Positions 53,446 to 64,000 of a DNA stretch of 64,000 bases are shown here, one piece after another. Source of the stretch: Porphyra umbilicalis (Eukaryota; Rhodophyta; Bangiophyceae; Bangiales; Bangiaceae). Below the pieces are notes generated by a model. It had not been told where the DNA came from. It worked only from the letters and a program-made list of their open reading frames with translations, and ran no database searches. The stretch spans positions 209,552 to 273,551 of the forward strand of contig KV918837.1 in assembly GCA_002049455.2 (NCBI GenBank). The letters are read 5' to 3'. The number at the start of each line of letters is the position of its first letter. Positions within the stretch are counted from its first letter, which is position 1. The position numbers were made by a program, and so were the translations under genes.

Positions 53446-56332
53446 TTGGGCTGCGTGCGTGGCTCCACCGCGTATACTCGGTCGGAGGCATCGGGGCTGC
53501 TGAGATCATTCCCTTGCAAGCATCGCGGTGTCCTGATGATGGGTGGCCTGCGTTCTAGTGCGTGGTGGCAGACGGTGTGCCATGATTTCTTGTCCTTCAA
53601 CATGTTCACGGCGGCGGAGTTGCAGACGGCTTTTGCGGGGGAGATACGGGCCTTCAAGTGCACGGGGTGTTCCCGCTTCCTTCTGAAGCAATGGGCAAAG
53701 ATGAGTGATTGGAGGGTTGGGGCGCTGCAAATCCAAGCGGGGTCTGTCGCCCATGCTCTGGCGCAGCTCCCGATTCCACCCTGCAAGCGCAAGATGGGGC
53801 TCGACGACGAAGGGCGTCCCCGCGGCCTGTGTGATTCTTTCCAGAAGCGTGCCGCGCGGCGTTTGAGCCCCGCACGCATCCCATCATGCACGCCTCGACC
53901 CCCACCAACCCCTCCTACGCTCCACGCGGTTGGCGATGTGAACAACGAGTCCGCCATAGGAGCCATTTCACTTCGTCCTCCTACCTTGCAACCACGCCGT
54001 ACGTCTTCGGGGGACATCAGCAGCACCTCGCGTACCGTTGGTGGGGGTGTGTGCACCCATTGCTCGTCCGCCCTGCTGTCTGCTTATCTATCGCGGCAGC
54101 GTGCGGCCGCAGCAGCCCTACAGCTGGTGAATGAGCGGGAGCGAGTCGCTCGTCTGACCGCTGACCTGGCCGCCGCGCGAGCACGCTCCGCTCACGCCAT
54201 GTGCGCTCCTCCCACGGCTGTGGACGGAAGTCCTGTTCTTCTTCTGGCCGGCTCTTCATCCTCATCCGACCGCTGCCAGGCGTTTCTGCGCGACCTCCGG
54301 TCTGCACGGGTTGATCGGGAGGCTGACAAGATCTTGCGAACCAACATTTCGAGCGCCCTTTTGCTGCCGGGTGCTGGACGCGATATACGTCTGACACACC
54401 ACAACAGTGTTGTGAGCGTATACTCCAAGCGAGCCTCCCCGAGGAGGATCCTTGTGCGGAAGAGCCAAGCAAACAAACGTCTCGCTGCCTGGTGCAGAGA
54501 GGGAGGTGCCTGCGGCTCCCGGACGGCCTCGGAGGCGCCGGCTGTCGCAAGAGATGTTGCACAAAGAACCAATCAGCGCGACAGGCTCGTCGGTCGGGGC
54601 ACAACTGGGCCTGCTCGTCTCTCGGTCGAGGGGCAAGTGGGCCTGATTTTCCTGAACGGAGTCAGTTTCGTGGCTTGGAACAAGATCCGGCTGGCGTTCT
54701 GCGAGCAACGGAGCGGGATGGCGAGTCTATCGGTGCTGTGCCGGGCGCGCCGCGTCAAGTCGGAGCGACCATCCAAGCAAGTGGTGGTGGACAGCACCGG
54801 AGCCCACTTGACGAGCCTGTCGGATGCCGTTCAGGAGAATGTGTTCTCCCTCGTCGGGTCTGATGATTGGGTCGAGCGGTACTTGTATGGTGCCTCGCTC
54901 CGACCGGTCGAGAAGATTGGTGGGTTCGATGCTTCTCCTCCGGGGAAGCCTGGTGGGTCCCCAGTGGCGTCGACCCCTGAGGTGCAGGTGTCCCTGGGGC
55001 TCGACAAGGGGGGGTCCCCCAGCTCGGTGAAGATTGTGGAGGGGATTCTCAACCAAGCTCACCCCAACAACCCGGCTCACACAATCCTTGTGGCTTTTTG
55101 TCCCACTGAGAAGGACAAGTACCAGGACCTTGTCGCGATGCTGGAGCGGCACCTGCCCGATCTCGACCGGCTCATACGCTAGGGTGTGCTTATTGGCGCG
55201 GCGCGACGGGCTGTTCGTCTTTTCTTGACTGGCGACCTGGCCGCTCTGTTCACCGTGTTCGGTCACAAAGCTCCCGACGCAAGGCAGCCCTGCCTCTGGT
55301 GCAAAATTACCAAGGCCCCCAGCATCAGGCATACAAGGCTTGACGCTGACTTTAGTACTATGCAAGGGCTCACGACGCAACGCACCCTCGGTGATGTGGA
55401 GCACCTGGACTCGAGGCGTGCCCACGATTCCAACTTGCCGAAGGGGAGTCATTGGAGCACCTCTTGATTGAGACCAGGCCACTTTTTGTCATAGATCTGC
55501 GGCAGATCGTCGTGATTCCGCTTCATGCCACGCAAGGCGGCTCGTCGCGGCTGCTACGTCTGGCCATCGAGCCCGTGATTGTAGCCTACACGCCACGCCG
55601 GCCAAAGGGGACGTGTCTGCTGCTGAGTTGGCCGAGAAGCTGTGCCAGGAGGTGGGTGTGGTGCCAGTGCCCTACCACGGCGGGCTGTTCATCAGAAGGG
55701 ACTGCCACAACATTGCCGAGAAAAGCGACGTTGTCTGCCGCCTGCTAGAGAGCCTCGTGCCCTCCACCAAGCTTGTCGCCCACTAACGGGCATGGAAGCT
55801 GGGGAACAAGGTGCGGGGTGTTCTGGAAAGGGGTTCTGTCGCAACGGAGGCGGAGATGCGCCAGTTCCGGTTGGACACTGTCGTTGTGGTGACGCACCTC
55901 AAGACACAATTCCCTTGGCTGTACGTCTCGCCGAAGCCGCACACCCTCCTGTGTCACGCAGCGGAGTTTTTGCAGCTGTTTGGGAGTATCGGCCTTTATG
56001 GTGAACAGGGTCTGAAGGCCTGGCACGGGACCTACAACCATGCACGCGAACGCTACCCGGCACCGACAGAGGCGGAGAGGGCAGCTGGGCTTGTCCGAGC
56101 AATGGGTATCGCCAGAGATGCAAGCCCCGCGGTCCTTCATCGAAATCCTCCACGGCGCAAGCCGGCACAGTCGGGCGCCCGACGTGCGGCCAAGGTTGGT
56201 GACAAGCGGCGGCGGGACAACAAGCTTGTTGTGGAGGAGACTGAGTCGCTCAAGGACAAGGCCAAGCGCGAGAGAGAGAGGTGGGCGTGTAATTTGTGGG
56301 TGGACGCGGCCCGCACCATCCGGACGTATTAA
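53446..56332 (+). pseudogene. Broken transposase, family unassigned
   Basis: One long reading path with at least four lesions: an in-phase TAG at 55180-55182, a frameshift near 55455, another near 55585, and an in-phase TAA at 55784-55786. N-terminal part: Cys-containing region (FKCTGCSRFLLKQW), then a coiled coil (about 54090-54200, with LVNERERVARLTADLAAARA). Core: KQVVVDSTGAHL, VQVSLGLDKGGSPSSVKI, RLFLTGDLAALFTVFGHKAP and CLWC. This has the strand-Asp pattern of an RNase H-like nuclease with a zinc knuckle. C-terminal part: PVPYHGGLFIRRDCHNIAEK, then SPKPHTLLCHAAEFLQLFG and YGEQGLKAWHGTYNHARERY, and a basic tail. Proteins with these blocks occur in multiple copies in some eukaryote genomes and are transposase-like. 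I cannot name the superfamily. No terminal repeats were found. Confidence 0.6.
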
Positions 56333-56697
56333 TCGAGGCGTGCGGTGATTGAGGAAGGCGAGTGAGAGCGAGGGTGTCGGTATGGAGTGAGTCACCTGTA
56401 CAAAAGCAACGCCGAAAAAGGATGTGTACATCTGAGGAAAGTGGTTACATAAACCTGGCAACAACCAACAGTCGAGCCATAGCCATATGTCGAAGGGAAA
56501 GAGAAAGAGGAAGAAAACAAGGCTACGAACAGATACGGCGCTTCCTCGATGAACAAAACGAGCCTACATGCGGCCGGCCTCTCAATTCATACCTCGATAG
56601 AGAACGGGCACGCCCAAAAGGCGGTAGAGCCGGCGCGAGCAGCTTCAAACGGCGCGGGAGCACGACCGATCGCCCAAACACCTCAAGCACCACCGAG

Positions 56698-57010
56698 CAG
56701 CGCTGGAGCAGAGAGACCACAAAGCCTGCACGAGCAGCACGGAGGGAGCACGGCCGACCGCACAGCCTGCACGAGCAGCATCCAACAGCGCTGACCACCC
56801 GGGCCGCGGACAATGCACCGAGCGGTGGGAGAGCACAGCCTACACGACTAGCATAAAGCAGGCCGGAGCACGACCGACCGCACAACCTGCACGAGCAGCA
56901 CCGAACAACGGGGGAGCATGACCGACCGCACAACCTGGACGAGCAGCACCAACCCACGGGTGAGCACGACCGACCGCCCGAGCACCACGGGAAGGACGAG
57001 GCTGGGGGGG
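56698..57010 (+). repeat. Minisatellite, 48-bp period
   Basis: Units begin GAGCACGACCGACCGCAC and continue with AACCTGCACGAGCAGCACC. Phase marks at 56866, 56914 and 56962 are exactly 48 bp apart. Diverged units lie upstream (from 56746, and weaker from about 56698) and a truncated one after 56962. It is not evidently coding. Confidence 0.75.
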
Positions 57011-57284
57011 AGCTCAGCCCGCCGCCCAGCCTGCACGAGCAATGCCGAACGTGACCGACCGCCCTTCACCGAGCGGCGCAGGTAGAACGGGTAGCACGAG
57101 GTGCTCGGAGGGGGACAGAAGCACGACCGACGGGTGCCTGGCACGCGTGGCACCGAGAAGAGGGTTGTCATGACTGAAGTACGGGATGGCAAGGAGGCGC
57201 GCCGGCATTGCAGGGCGCGCGGCCACACAGAAGGGATACATGGCGGCGCAGTGGAGCTTAACTGGCGGTGAGACACAAATGCCA

Positions 57285-57988
57285 TTTCCCTGGCCTTTAG
57301 GACAGGGTGCTCTCAAAGTGTAGTGATGCACACATATACTTAGATCAAGGGACTTGCTCTCCGTTTCAGAGGTGGCAGTCTGCATTCATGTCCTCAGGGA
57401 TCTGAGGGCGTGTCAGCGTTGGAAGGGTCGCGATGACGCTAAAAGCGAATAGAGTTACGCGGCTGAGAAGGACTGTCCTGCCACAAGGGTCACAGGGCCC
57501 AGACGGCGCCTGCCCCCCTGCCCCCCCCCACCGCCCCGAGTTGCGCGCGGCGACCACGTGCAGCGACTTTCGGGGTTCGACGAGCCCGCGATGACCCGCG
57601 GGTGATCGTGCCTGCGCGCCGGCTTCTGTTGCGGCGGCACGTCGGCGGTTTCTAACGCCATCTCGCGGCACGGTTAGAGGCGCCCCGTCGCGCGGTGGTC
57701 GATCCCATCCGCCCGCCCGTGCGCCATCTCGGCCGCGCGCAGGTGCGCTGCGCGGCGGGGTGACGGCCCCGCCCGTAGGCGTTGCACCACGCCGGCGGGC
57801 CACCGCCGCCGCGGCGGCGGCGGCGGCACCCCTTTCCCCGCCCCACACCCCCCCGCCACGGCAACGTGGCTGCACGTGCCCCCGTGCGTGCTCGCGGCCA
57901 TGGAGCCGGTCGGCTTCCCGGTATCTATGCGTCGCCGAGCGCGCCACCGCCCTGAAGGCCAGGGTATTGCACGTAGGTGCCTGGAATT
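57285..57988 (+). repeat. 0.7-kb dispersed repeat, copy 2
   Basis: Second copy of the 51188-51906 repeat, same orientation, 704 bp, ending with the 43-bp hairpin terminus. It ends 385 bp upstream of the FG-SAC3 start codon, so it may lie within that gene's promoter. Confidence 0.8.
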
Positions 57989-58373
57989 TTCTGGCCAGCA
58001 GATGCACGTGACGCTCTTGTCACTCTTTGGTCGTGTGAAAACGTTTTTGTCGTTTCGCAAGTCCAGGGTGTTTTCGCAAACGCGCTTTCAGTTGCATTTG
58101 CCTCGAGGTCATCAACTTGCCTACTTGTGGCACACCAGTCCCCCCAATGCCGACGTCCCGACCGGCACCGCGCCCGCCTCGGTCGCGGGCGCGCCCCCAC
58201 CGCCACGGTCCCCCGGCGCCGTGGCGCGCGCGCGGCGCCACCCCCCCCCCCCCACACCCCCCCCCCCCCCCCCACACCCCTTTCCCCCCCTCACACGCCT
58301 CCCCCCCCCCGGGGCGGCGGATCTCCCCCCCCCCCCCCCCCCCACCCCCCCTGCAGGCCACTGACTCGGCCGC

Positions 58374-58497
58374 CATGGGCGACCCCTTTGGGTCGGCCCC
58401 CCCCCCTTTGGCGCCCCCCGCGCGCCCTTCCCCCCCCATCGACGGGGGCCACCGGCGGGGTGGCGGCGACCCCCTTTGGCGCCCCGCCCGCCGCCGC

Positions 58498-58534
<37 letters not shown>

Positions 58535-59200
58535 CCGTTTGGCGCGCCGCCCGCGGGGTCGGCGCCCCCGTTTGGCGGCGGCCCCCCGCCGGCGTTTGGC
58601 GCGCGCGCGCCGGGCGGCGCGGCGGCGGCGCCCTTTGGCGCCGCCGCCGCGCCGTTTGGGGCCGCCGGCGGCGGCGGCGGTGGGGGGGCCGCCGCCCCGT
58701 TTGGCGCACCGCCGCCGGCAGCGGCGGCGGCGGCGGCGGGGGCGGCGGGCGGCTTTGGCGCCGCCCCGGGGCTGGCGGGTGGGGCGTTTGGCGCCCCGAC
58801 GGGCGCGCCTGGGCCGGCGGGTTTTGGCGCCCCGCCGGCGGCGGCGGGCGCGACGGGGGGCTTTGGCGCCCCGCCGGCGGCGGCGGGCGTGACGGGGGGC
58901 TTTGGCGCCCCGCCGGTGGGCTTTGGCGCCGGCCCGGCCGCCGCCGTGACGGGGGGCTTTGGCGCCCCGCCGGCGGCCGCCGCGGCGGGGGCTTTGGCGC
59001 CCCGCCGGCCACCGCCGCGACCGCCTTTGGCGCGCCGCCCGCACCCGCCGCACCCGCCGCCGCCGCCTTTGGCGCGCCCGCGGCGGGCGGCGGGCGGCCG
59101 CCACCCGGCGGGGCGGCGCCGTTTGGGTTGTTGCCACCCCCCCGACCACCTCGGCGGCGGTGCCGCCCTTTGGGTTGGACCTCCCCCCGCCCACCGCCGG

Positions 59201-59231
<31 letters not shown>

Positions 59232-59290
59232 GGGGGCGGGGGCGCCCTCGGGTCGTTTGCGTTTGGGGCGGGGCCCCACCCCCCCGGCGG
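58374..59290 (+). repeat. Nucleoporin-type FG repeats (GFGAPP)
   Basis: About 20 Phe-Gly dipeptides occur, mostly as GFGAPP, AFGAPP, APFGA or TPFGAPP, spaced 8-20 residues. Fourteen or so lie in one frame (58460-58990). The next four (GFGAPPATA, AFGAPPAPA, AFGAPAAGG, PFGLLP) lie in a second frame (about 59000-59130), and PFGLDL and FAFGAG lie in the third (59165-59265). The conserved spacing across frames shows one ancestral repeat domain. Confidence 0.75.
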
Positions 59291-61969
59291 CGGCGGCGGC
59301 GGCGGCGGCGGCGCGGCGCGGGCGGCGGCGGCGACGCCCTCCCCGGCGCCCATGCGCGACGATGCGGGCGGCGGCGCGTTTTTTGCCGCCGGCGTGCCCG
59401 TGCGGCCGGCCGGGGGGGGGTGGGGGGGGGGGGTGCCCCCACGGGCTTTGGGGGGGGGGGCGGGGGGGGGGCGCGTGCGGGCGGTGGTGATGGCGCCGCC
59501 GCGCCCGCCGGCGCGTTTGGGGGTGCGCCGCCACACGGGCGCGGGCGGGGGCGGGGGGGCTTTGCCAGCGGCGGGCGGGGCGGGAGCGCCAGTGGCGGCC
59601 GCGGCGGCGGCGGCGGCGGCGGCCGTGGCGGCGGCGCGTCGACGTGGGCGGCGGGGCCCGCCGCGTCGGCCGCGGCAGCAGCAGCGGCGGCGGCGGCGGC
59701 GGCGGGCGGCGGGACTGGGGACGTGTTTGGTGGCCCCCCGGCCGGGGGGGGTGGCGGCGGCGGCGGCGGCGGTGGTGGTGGTGGTGGCGCCGCCGACGGG
59801 GGCGCGCCCGCGTTTGGCGCGCCGCCGGGCGCGCGCGCCGGCGGCGGCGGCGAGCAGGGCGGCGCGGGCGGCGCGCCGCGCCTCTTCACCACAAGGTGTA
59901 CGTGCGGCCGGGGTTGGAGGGGGGGGGGGTGGGGGGGTCAAGGCCCCTCCCGGGGGGGGGGGGGGGGGGTGCTAAGGACCGCGGACCGCTGGGGGGGGGG
60001 GGGGGGGGGGGGGGGGGTCCAGGGTCGCCCCCGCTGGGCGCGCCGGCGGCGGCGGCGGTGGCAAGGATGAGGAGCGGGGCGGGGGTGGCGGCCGCCGCCG
60101 CCGACGCGGGCGGGACGGGTCCGCCGCTGACGGGGATGGTGGCGGCGGTAGCGACGGCGGGGTGGCCGTGGCGGCGGGCCGCGTGGCGGCGGCGGCGGCG
60201 GCGGCGAGGCGGCCGACCCGGTGGGCGGCAAGGCCGCCGACCGCGCGGCGCGGCGGCAGCGGTTTGCGGCGTCTGGCCTCCCCGGCGGCGACGCCGACGG
60301 CGGTGGGGGCGGGGGCGGCGCCACCAGTGGCGCCGCCGCGTCTGCCGCCCCCCCCCCGACGCGCACGGCGCTGCCCGACGCGACGCTCCTCGTCGGCACG
60401 TGCGCCGATATGTGTCCGCCCGCCGAGCGCGCGGCGCGGACGGCGGCGCACGACTTGTCGGCGCTGGAGCGCGTCGGCGGCTCCTCGACCTACGCCGCCG
60501 ACCCGCGGCGGACGGTCAAAAAGTATGCGCGGTCGGCGGCGGCGGCCGAGGCGCCCGCGCCGTCGGCGGTGCGCCCCCCCCCCGTCCTCGCGCGCACGCT
60601 CGCGCACTTGATCGGCGTGGCGGACACCCCCCCCGCGGAGCACCCCTTCCTGGAAGTGTACCACTTCCTCCGCGACCGCCTGCGGGGCTTGCGCCAAGAC
60701 GCGGTGCTGCAGGGCCTCGCGGGGCCCCTCGCGGTGCGGCTGCACGAGGTGTCGGCGCGCTTCCACATCCTCGCCGGCGGGCGGCTGGCGGGCGTGGCGA
60801 CCGTTGAGGATGGGTACTCGCGCAAACAAAACGGGGAGCTCCTCGACAAGTGCCTCGTGTCGCTCCGCGACTTGTACGACGGGCGGCGGCGGGCGGCGGC
60901 GGGGGGGCACCGGCCGCCCTTGTCGGCCGACGAGGCGGCCGCCGAAGCGGAAATGACGGCGTATGGGGTCTTGTCCAACCCCGCGCCGGCGGCGCTGGCG
61001 GGCCTCCTCCGCGGCGCCCCCGCGGCGCTCCTCGCCTCCCGCCCCGTGCGGTGGGCGCTGCGCCTCGCGGCGGGGCTGTGCGAGGCGGACGCGGGCGCCC
61101 TCGACGGTCCGCGGGTGCTCGCCGGCATTGCCGCCGCGCCCTACCTCCCCGCGTGCCTCCTCGCCGACCACCTCCCGCGCGTGCGGGCGGCCATCCTCGA
61201 CGCCACCGTCCGCGTCGTCGGCCGGGGGGCGGCGGGGGAGGTGGTGCCCCTGTGGGAACTCGTCGACGGCCTGTACGTTGACGATGCGGCGGCGGCCGAG
61301 GCGGTGGTCGGGCACCACGGGCTGGCCGTGGAGGAGGGGGGGATCCGCACCCGCACCGACGCCTTTGTGCGCACGCCGCCGGCGGCGTGGGGGGGGGGGG
61401 GGTCGCCGCCCGCCTCGCCGCCAAGGCGGGGGGGGCGCCCCCGTCGGCGCTGCTGGGGGGGGGGGTTTGCGGGCTGGACGGGGGGGGGGGGGGGGGTGTG
61501 GGGGGGGGGGGGGGGGCCGCGCCTGCCGCGCCCCCGCTGGGGGGGGGGGGGGGGGGGGGAGCTGGGCCGCCCGCCTCGGCGGCGGCGGCGGCGGCGGCGG
61601 CGCCGCGGGGGCGGGGGTGGGTGGCGGCGGGCGGCTGGCAGCGGCGGGGCGCCTCGGGGGGGCGCCCGCCGCGGCGGCGCCGCCGTCGGCGGCGCCGCGG
61701 GCGCCCGTGTGGGGAGCGCCCCCGCCGGCGGCCGGCGGCGGCGGCGGCGGCGCGGCGGCGGGCCGCCCCCCCGCCGCCGCCGCGTTTGGGGCGGCGGCGG
61801 GCCTCGGCGGGGGGGCGGCGGCGGCGCCGTCGGCGCCGCCCGCCTCTGCCGCCTGGCCGCCCCTGCCGCCGACGGCGGCGGGCGGCCGCCCCCCGGCGGC
61901 GGGTGGCCGGCCGGCCCCCGCGGCGGCGGCGGCGGCGTCGCTCCCCCGCGCCCCCCCCCCGGGGCGGCC

Positions 61970-62001
<32 letters not shown>

Positions 62002-62053
62002 CGCCGCGCCACGGCGGCCCCTCCCCCCCCCCCCCCCCTCCCCCTCCACGGTG

Positions 62054-62089
<36 letters not shown>

Positions 62090-63452
62090 CGCCGCCGCTC
62101 CCGCGCCGCCGCCGTGGACCGGCTCGGCGCGGCGGCGGCGGCGGACCGCTCCGCCGCCGCCGCCGCCGCCGCGCGGTCGGCGGCGCTGCGCGGCCGCGCG
62201 GCGTCGTTGCGCCTCGCGGCGGGCCTGTCGGCGGCGGTGGATGAGGCCGAGGCGGCGGGGGGTGGGGGGGGCGGGGGGGGGTGCGGGGGGGACCCACCCC
62301 CGCCGGGGGGGAGGGCAAGCCGTTGTGGCCGCGGCGGTGGCCGCGGCAGACCCGCTGGGGGCGGCGGCGGGCCTCCCCCCGTTGGGGGGGGGGTCAGCGC
62401 CGCGGCTATGGCGGCGGCGGCCGCCGAGGCGCGCGTCGTCAGCATTGCCGCCCTCGTCGTGGAGGTGGCGGCGCTCGGCGTGGGCGACGGGGGGGGGGTG
62501 CAGCCGCGGCGGGCGGCGCCACCGCCAATGGCCACACGGACGATGGGGAGGGCGGCGGCGGCACGACGGCGGTGGCGCGGCGCCCCCCCCCCGGGGGCAC
62601 CCCCCCCCCCCCCCCACCCGCCCCCCCCCCCGCCTCGGCGCCGACGCGGACCGGTGGCGCGCCGACGCGCTGCGGCGGCTCGCCGCCGCCGCCGACGCGG
62701 CGGGCGCCGTCGTCGCCGCCGCCGGGGCGGTGTGTGGGGGCGCCCGCGCCGAGGGGCTCCGCCGCCAAAGCTTGGACGCGGCCGTGCGGGGCGCGCGCGC
62801 CGCCGGCGGCCGCCCCGCCGCGTGCGGGCGGGGGGGGGGGGGGGGGGCACCCCCCGCCCCTCGCCCGCAAACGCCGCCGCTCCTACCGGGGGGCGGCGCT
62901 CGTCGGCCTCGGCGGCGCCGACGCCGGCGCGTCGCCGGGGGGGGCGCCGCTTCCGGGTGGGCCGCGGGGCACCCCGCGCCGCGCCGTGCGCGGGCGCCCC
63001 GCCGACGCGGGGGCGGCGACGCCGCCGCCGCGCCGCCGCCACCGGCGGGGGGGGGGGGGCGTGCCGCCTGCCGACCCGCCGCCGCCGCTGCTGGCCGCGC
63101 TGGCCGCCGCGGCGGCCGCCGTCGGCCGCCGCACCCTCCACCTCCGCCTCGTCGACGGGGCGGCGGCGGGCGGGTCGGCGGCGGCGGCGGCGGCGGTGCG
63201 CAAGTGGGCCGCCCGCGCGCTGCCGCCGGCGCCGGCAACGGCGCGCGTGGGGGGGTGTACGTGACCATTGCAGAGGGGGGGGGGCCGGGGGGGGCCCCCG
63301 CCGACGCTGCTGCTGCTGTGCGTGCCCCCGTCGGCAGGGGATGCGGGCGGGGCGGGCGGCGGCCGCCGCGGGCGGCCGCCCCCCGTGGCCCCCGCCGCCG
63401 CCGCCGCCGTGCGGTCGGCCGTGCGCGCCGCCGCCGCGGCGGGGGGCGGCGG

Positions 63453-63484
<32 letters not shown>

Positions 63485-64000
63485 GCGCTGCTCGTCCTCA
63501 CCCCCCACACGCCCTACCTACCCACGACCCCCCCCCCCCCCCCCCCCCCCTCGGCCTCGCGCCGCTCCTCGCCGACGGCACGCTCGCGGGCATCACGCAC
63601 GTGGCGCCGACGGGCGGGCTCCCCCCCCCCCGCCGACCGCCGCGGCGGTCGGCGCCGCCGCCGCGGCCGCCCTGCGGACCGTTGCGCCCGAGGCGGCGCT
63701 CGTGGGGGTGGCGGCGGGGGATTGGGCGGTGGCCGCCGCGGCGGCGGCGGCGGCACGCCTGCCCCCCGACGCGGCGGCGGGGGTGGCCGCGGCGGCCGTG
63801 ACGGCCGCGTGGCGCCACGCGGCGGCGGGAGTGCGGGCCGTCGCGGCCGCGACGGGGGGGGGGGGGGGGGGTCGCCGACGCTATGGACCGCCGCCTGCTG
63901 TTGCCGCCGGTGGGGGGGGGGGGGGGGGGGTACTTGCGTGCGTTGCGGCGGGTGGCGCGGGGGGGGGGGGGGGGGGGATGAGGACGGCGGGGGGGGGGGG
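58374..64000 (+). CDS. SAC3/GANP-like mRNA export factor with FG repeats
   Basis: ATG 58374 has a near-ideal context (GCCGCCATGG). The protein begins MGDPFGSAPP, and FG repeats follow to about 59290. From about 60200 one frame is open without interruption through the SAC3/GANP domain: LVGTCADMCPPAERAART (60386-60440), RTVKKYARSAAAAE, LEVYHFLRDRLRGLRQDAVL, ARFHILAGG, KQNGELLDKCLVSLRDLY, PYLPACLLADHLPRVRAAIL, and VVGHHGLAVEEGGIRTRT (to about 61360). Each block lines up with the helical and winged-helix scaffold of Sac3/GANP, the TREX-2 subunit that bridges mRNA to the nuclear pore. GANP likewise has N-terminal FG repeats. FG and Ala/Pro-rich sequence resumes after 61700, and the gene runs past the window end. 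The FG part needs all three frames, and shifts coincide with G/C homopolymers. Real lesions, introns or sequence errors cannot be separated here. A 1178-codon minus-strand frame over the same DNA is a shadow. Confidence 0.75.

Larger units (their letters stand above)
56333..58373. other. Spacer with minisatellite and repeat copy
   Basis: Contains the 48-bp minisatellite (about 56698-57010), the second 0.7-kb repeat copy (57285-57988), and C-rich leader DNA (58230-58370) with runs of up to 18 C just before the ATG of the FG-SAC3 gene. The leader may be its 5' UTR or promoter. No separate gene was seen. Confidence 0.5.

Noticed and set aside
59972-63508. 1178-codon open frame on the minus strand
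   Set aside because: It is an artefact of long GGC/GCC runs. Its translation is Arg/Pro/Ala simple sequence, while the plus strand carries an unmistakable SAC3 domain over the same DNA.

Overview
The window looks like nuclear DNA of a GC-rich, repeat-laden eukaryotic alga, most plausibly a bangiophyte red alga such as Porphyra or Pyropia. This is inferred from: very high GC; G or C homopolymers of up to 27 bases; Ala/Gly/Pro-rich proteins; one clear short GT-AG intron (150 bp); many KDZ, CACTA and DDE transposase remnants; and a small AT-rich insert that reads best with TGA as Trp, as red algal mitochondria do. No bacterial-style operon, Shine-Dalgarno site or CRISPR array was seen.

Layout. 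1-10 kb: an orphan protein gene (1487-3349, +) converges on a compact PIF1-type helicase with one intron (3545-5005, -). After about 4 kb with nothing recognisable comes an Ala-rich ORF (8854-9453). 10-20 kb: a KDZ-type transposase cut by an in-frame TAG (10391-13990) and a Tnp2/CACTA-type transposase with a frameshift (16915-19855). 20-26 kb: an orphan ORF (20802-21791), tandem repeats, a decayed pogo/Tigger-like DDE transposase (24924-25885, -), and directly beside it the 3' end of a SET-domain gene. 28-35 kb: an ATAD2/Yta7-like double AAA+ ATPase in three frames (28479-30808), a truncated SLIP-GC/dynamin-like GTPase (31969-32538), an organelle-like insertion (about 32571-33181), and a signal-peptide plus single-TM protein (34626-35881).

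36-53 kb: mostly gene-poor DNA holding three neat non-autonomous inverted-repeat elements (39524-39654, 39672-40109, 52562-52863), a very long disordered AT-hook protein (42343-47946, -), and the first copy of a 0.7-kb repeat. 53-57 kb: a heavily broken transposase of unassigned family and a 48-bp minisatellite. 57-64 kb: the second copy of the 0.7-kb repeat sits upstream of a gene that starts in a strong ATG context, carries FxFG/GFGAPP-type nucleoporin repeats, then a clear SAC3/GANP domain. It runs off the window end.

How parts relate. The probable host genes are the PIF1-like helicase, the ATAD2-like ATPase, the membrane protein, the AT-hook protein and the FG-SAC3 (TREX-2 type mRNA export) gene. 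The rest is mainly transposon debris. Several genes (ATAD2-like, membrane protein, FG-SAC3) change frame, in two of them at G/C homopolymers. Those shifts may be sequence errors rather than real lesions. A 43-bp hairpin-bearing terminus occurs at three places, once immediately after the broken GTPase, which hints at a gene-fragment-carrying repeat family.
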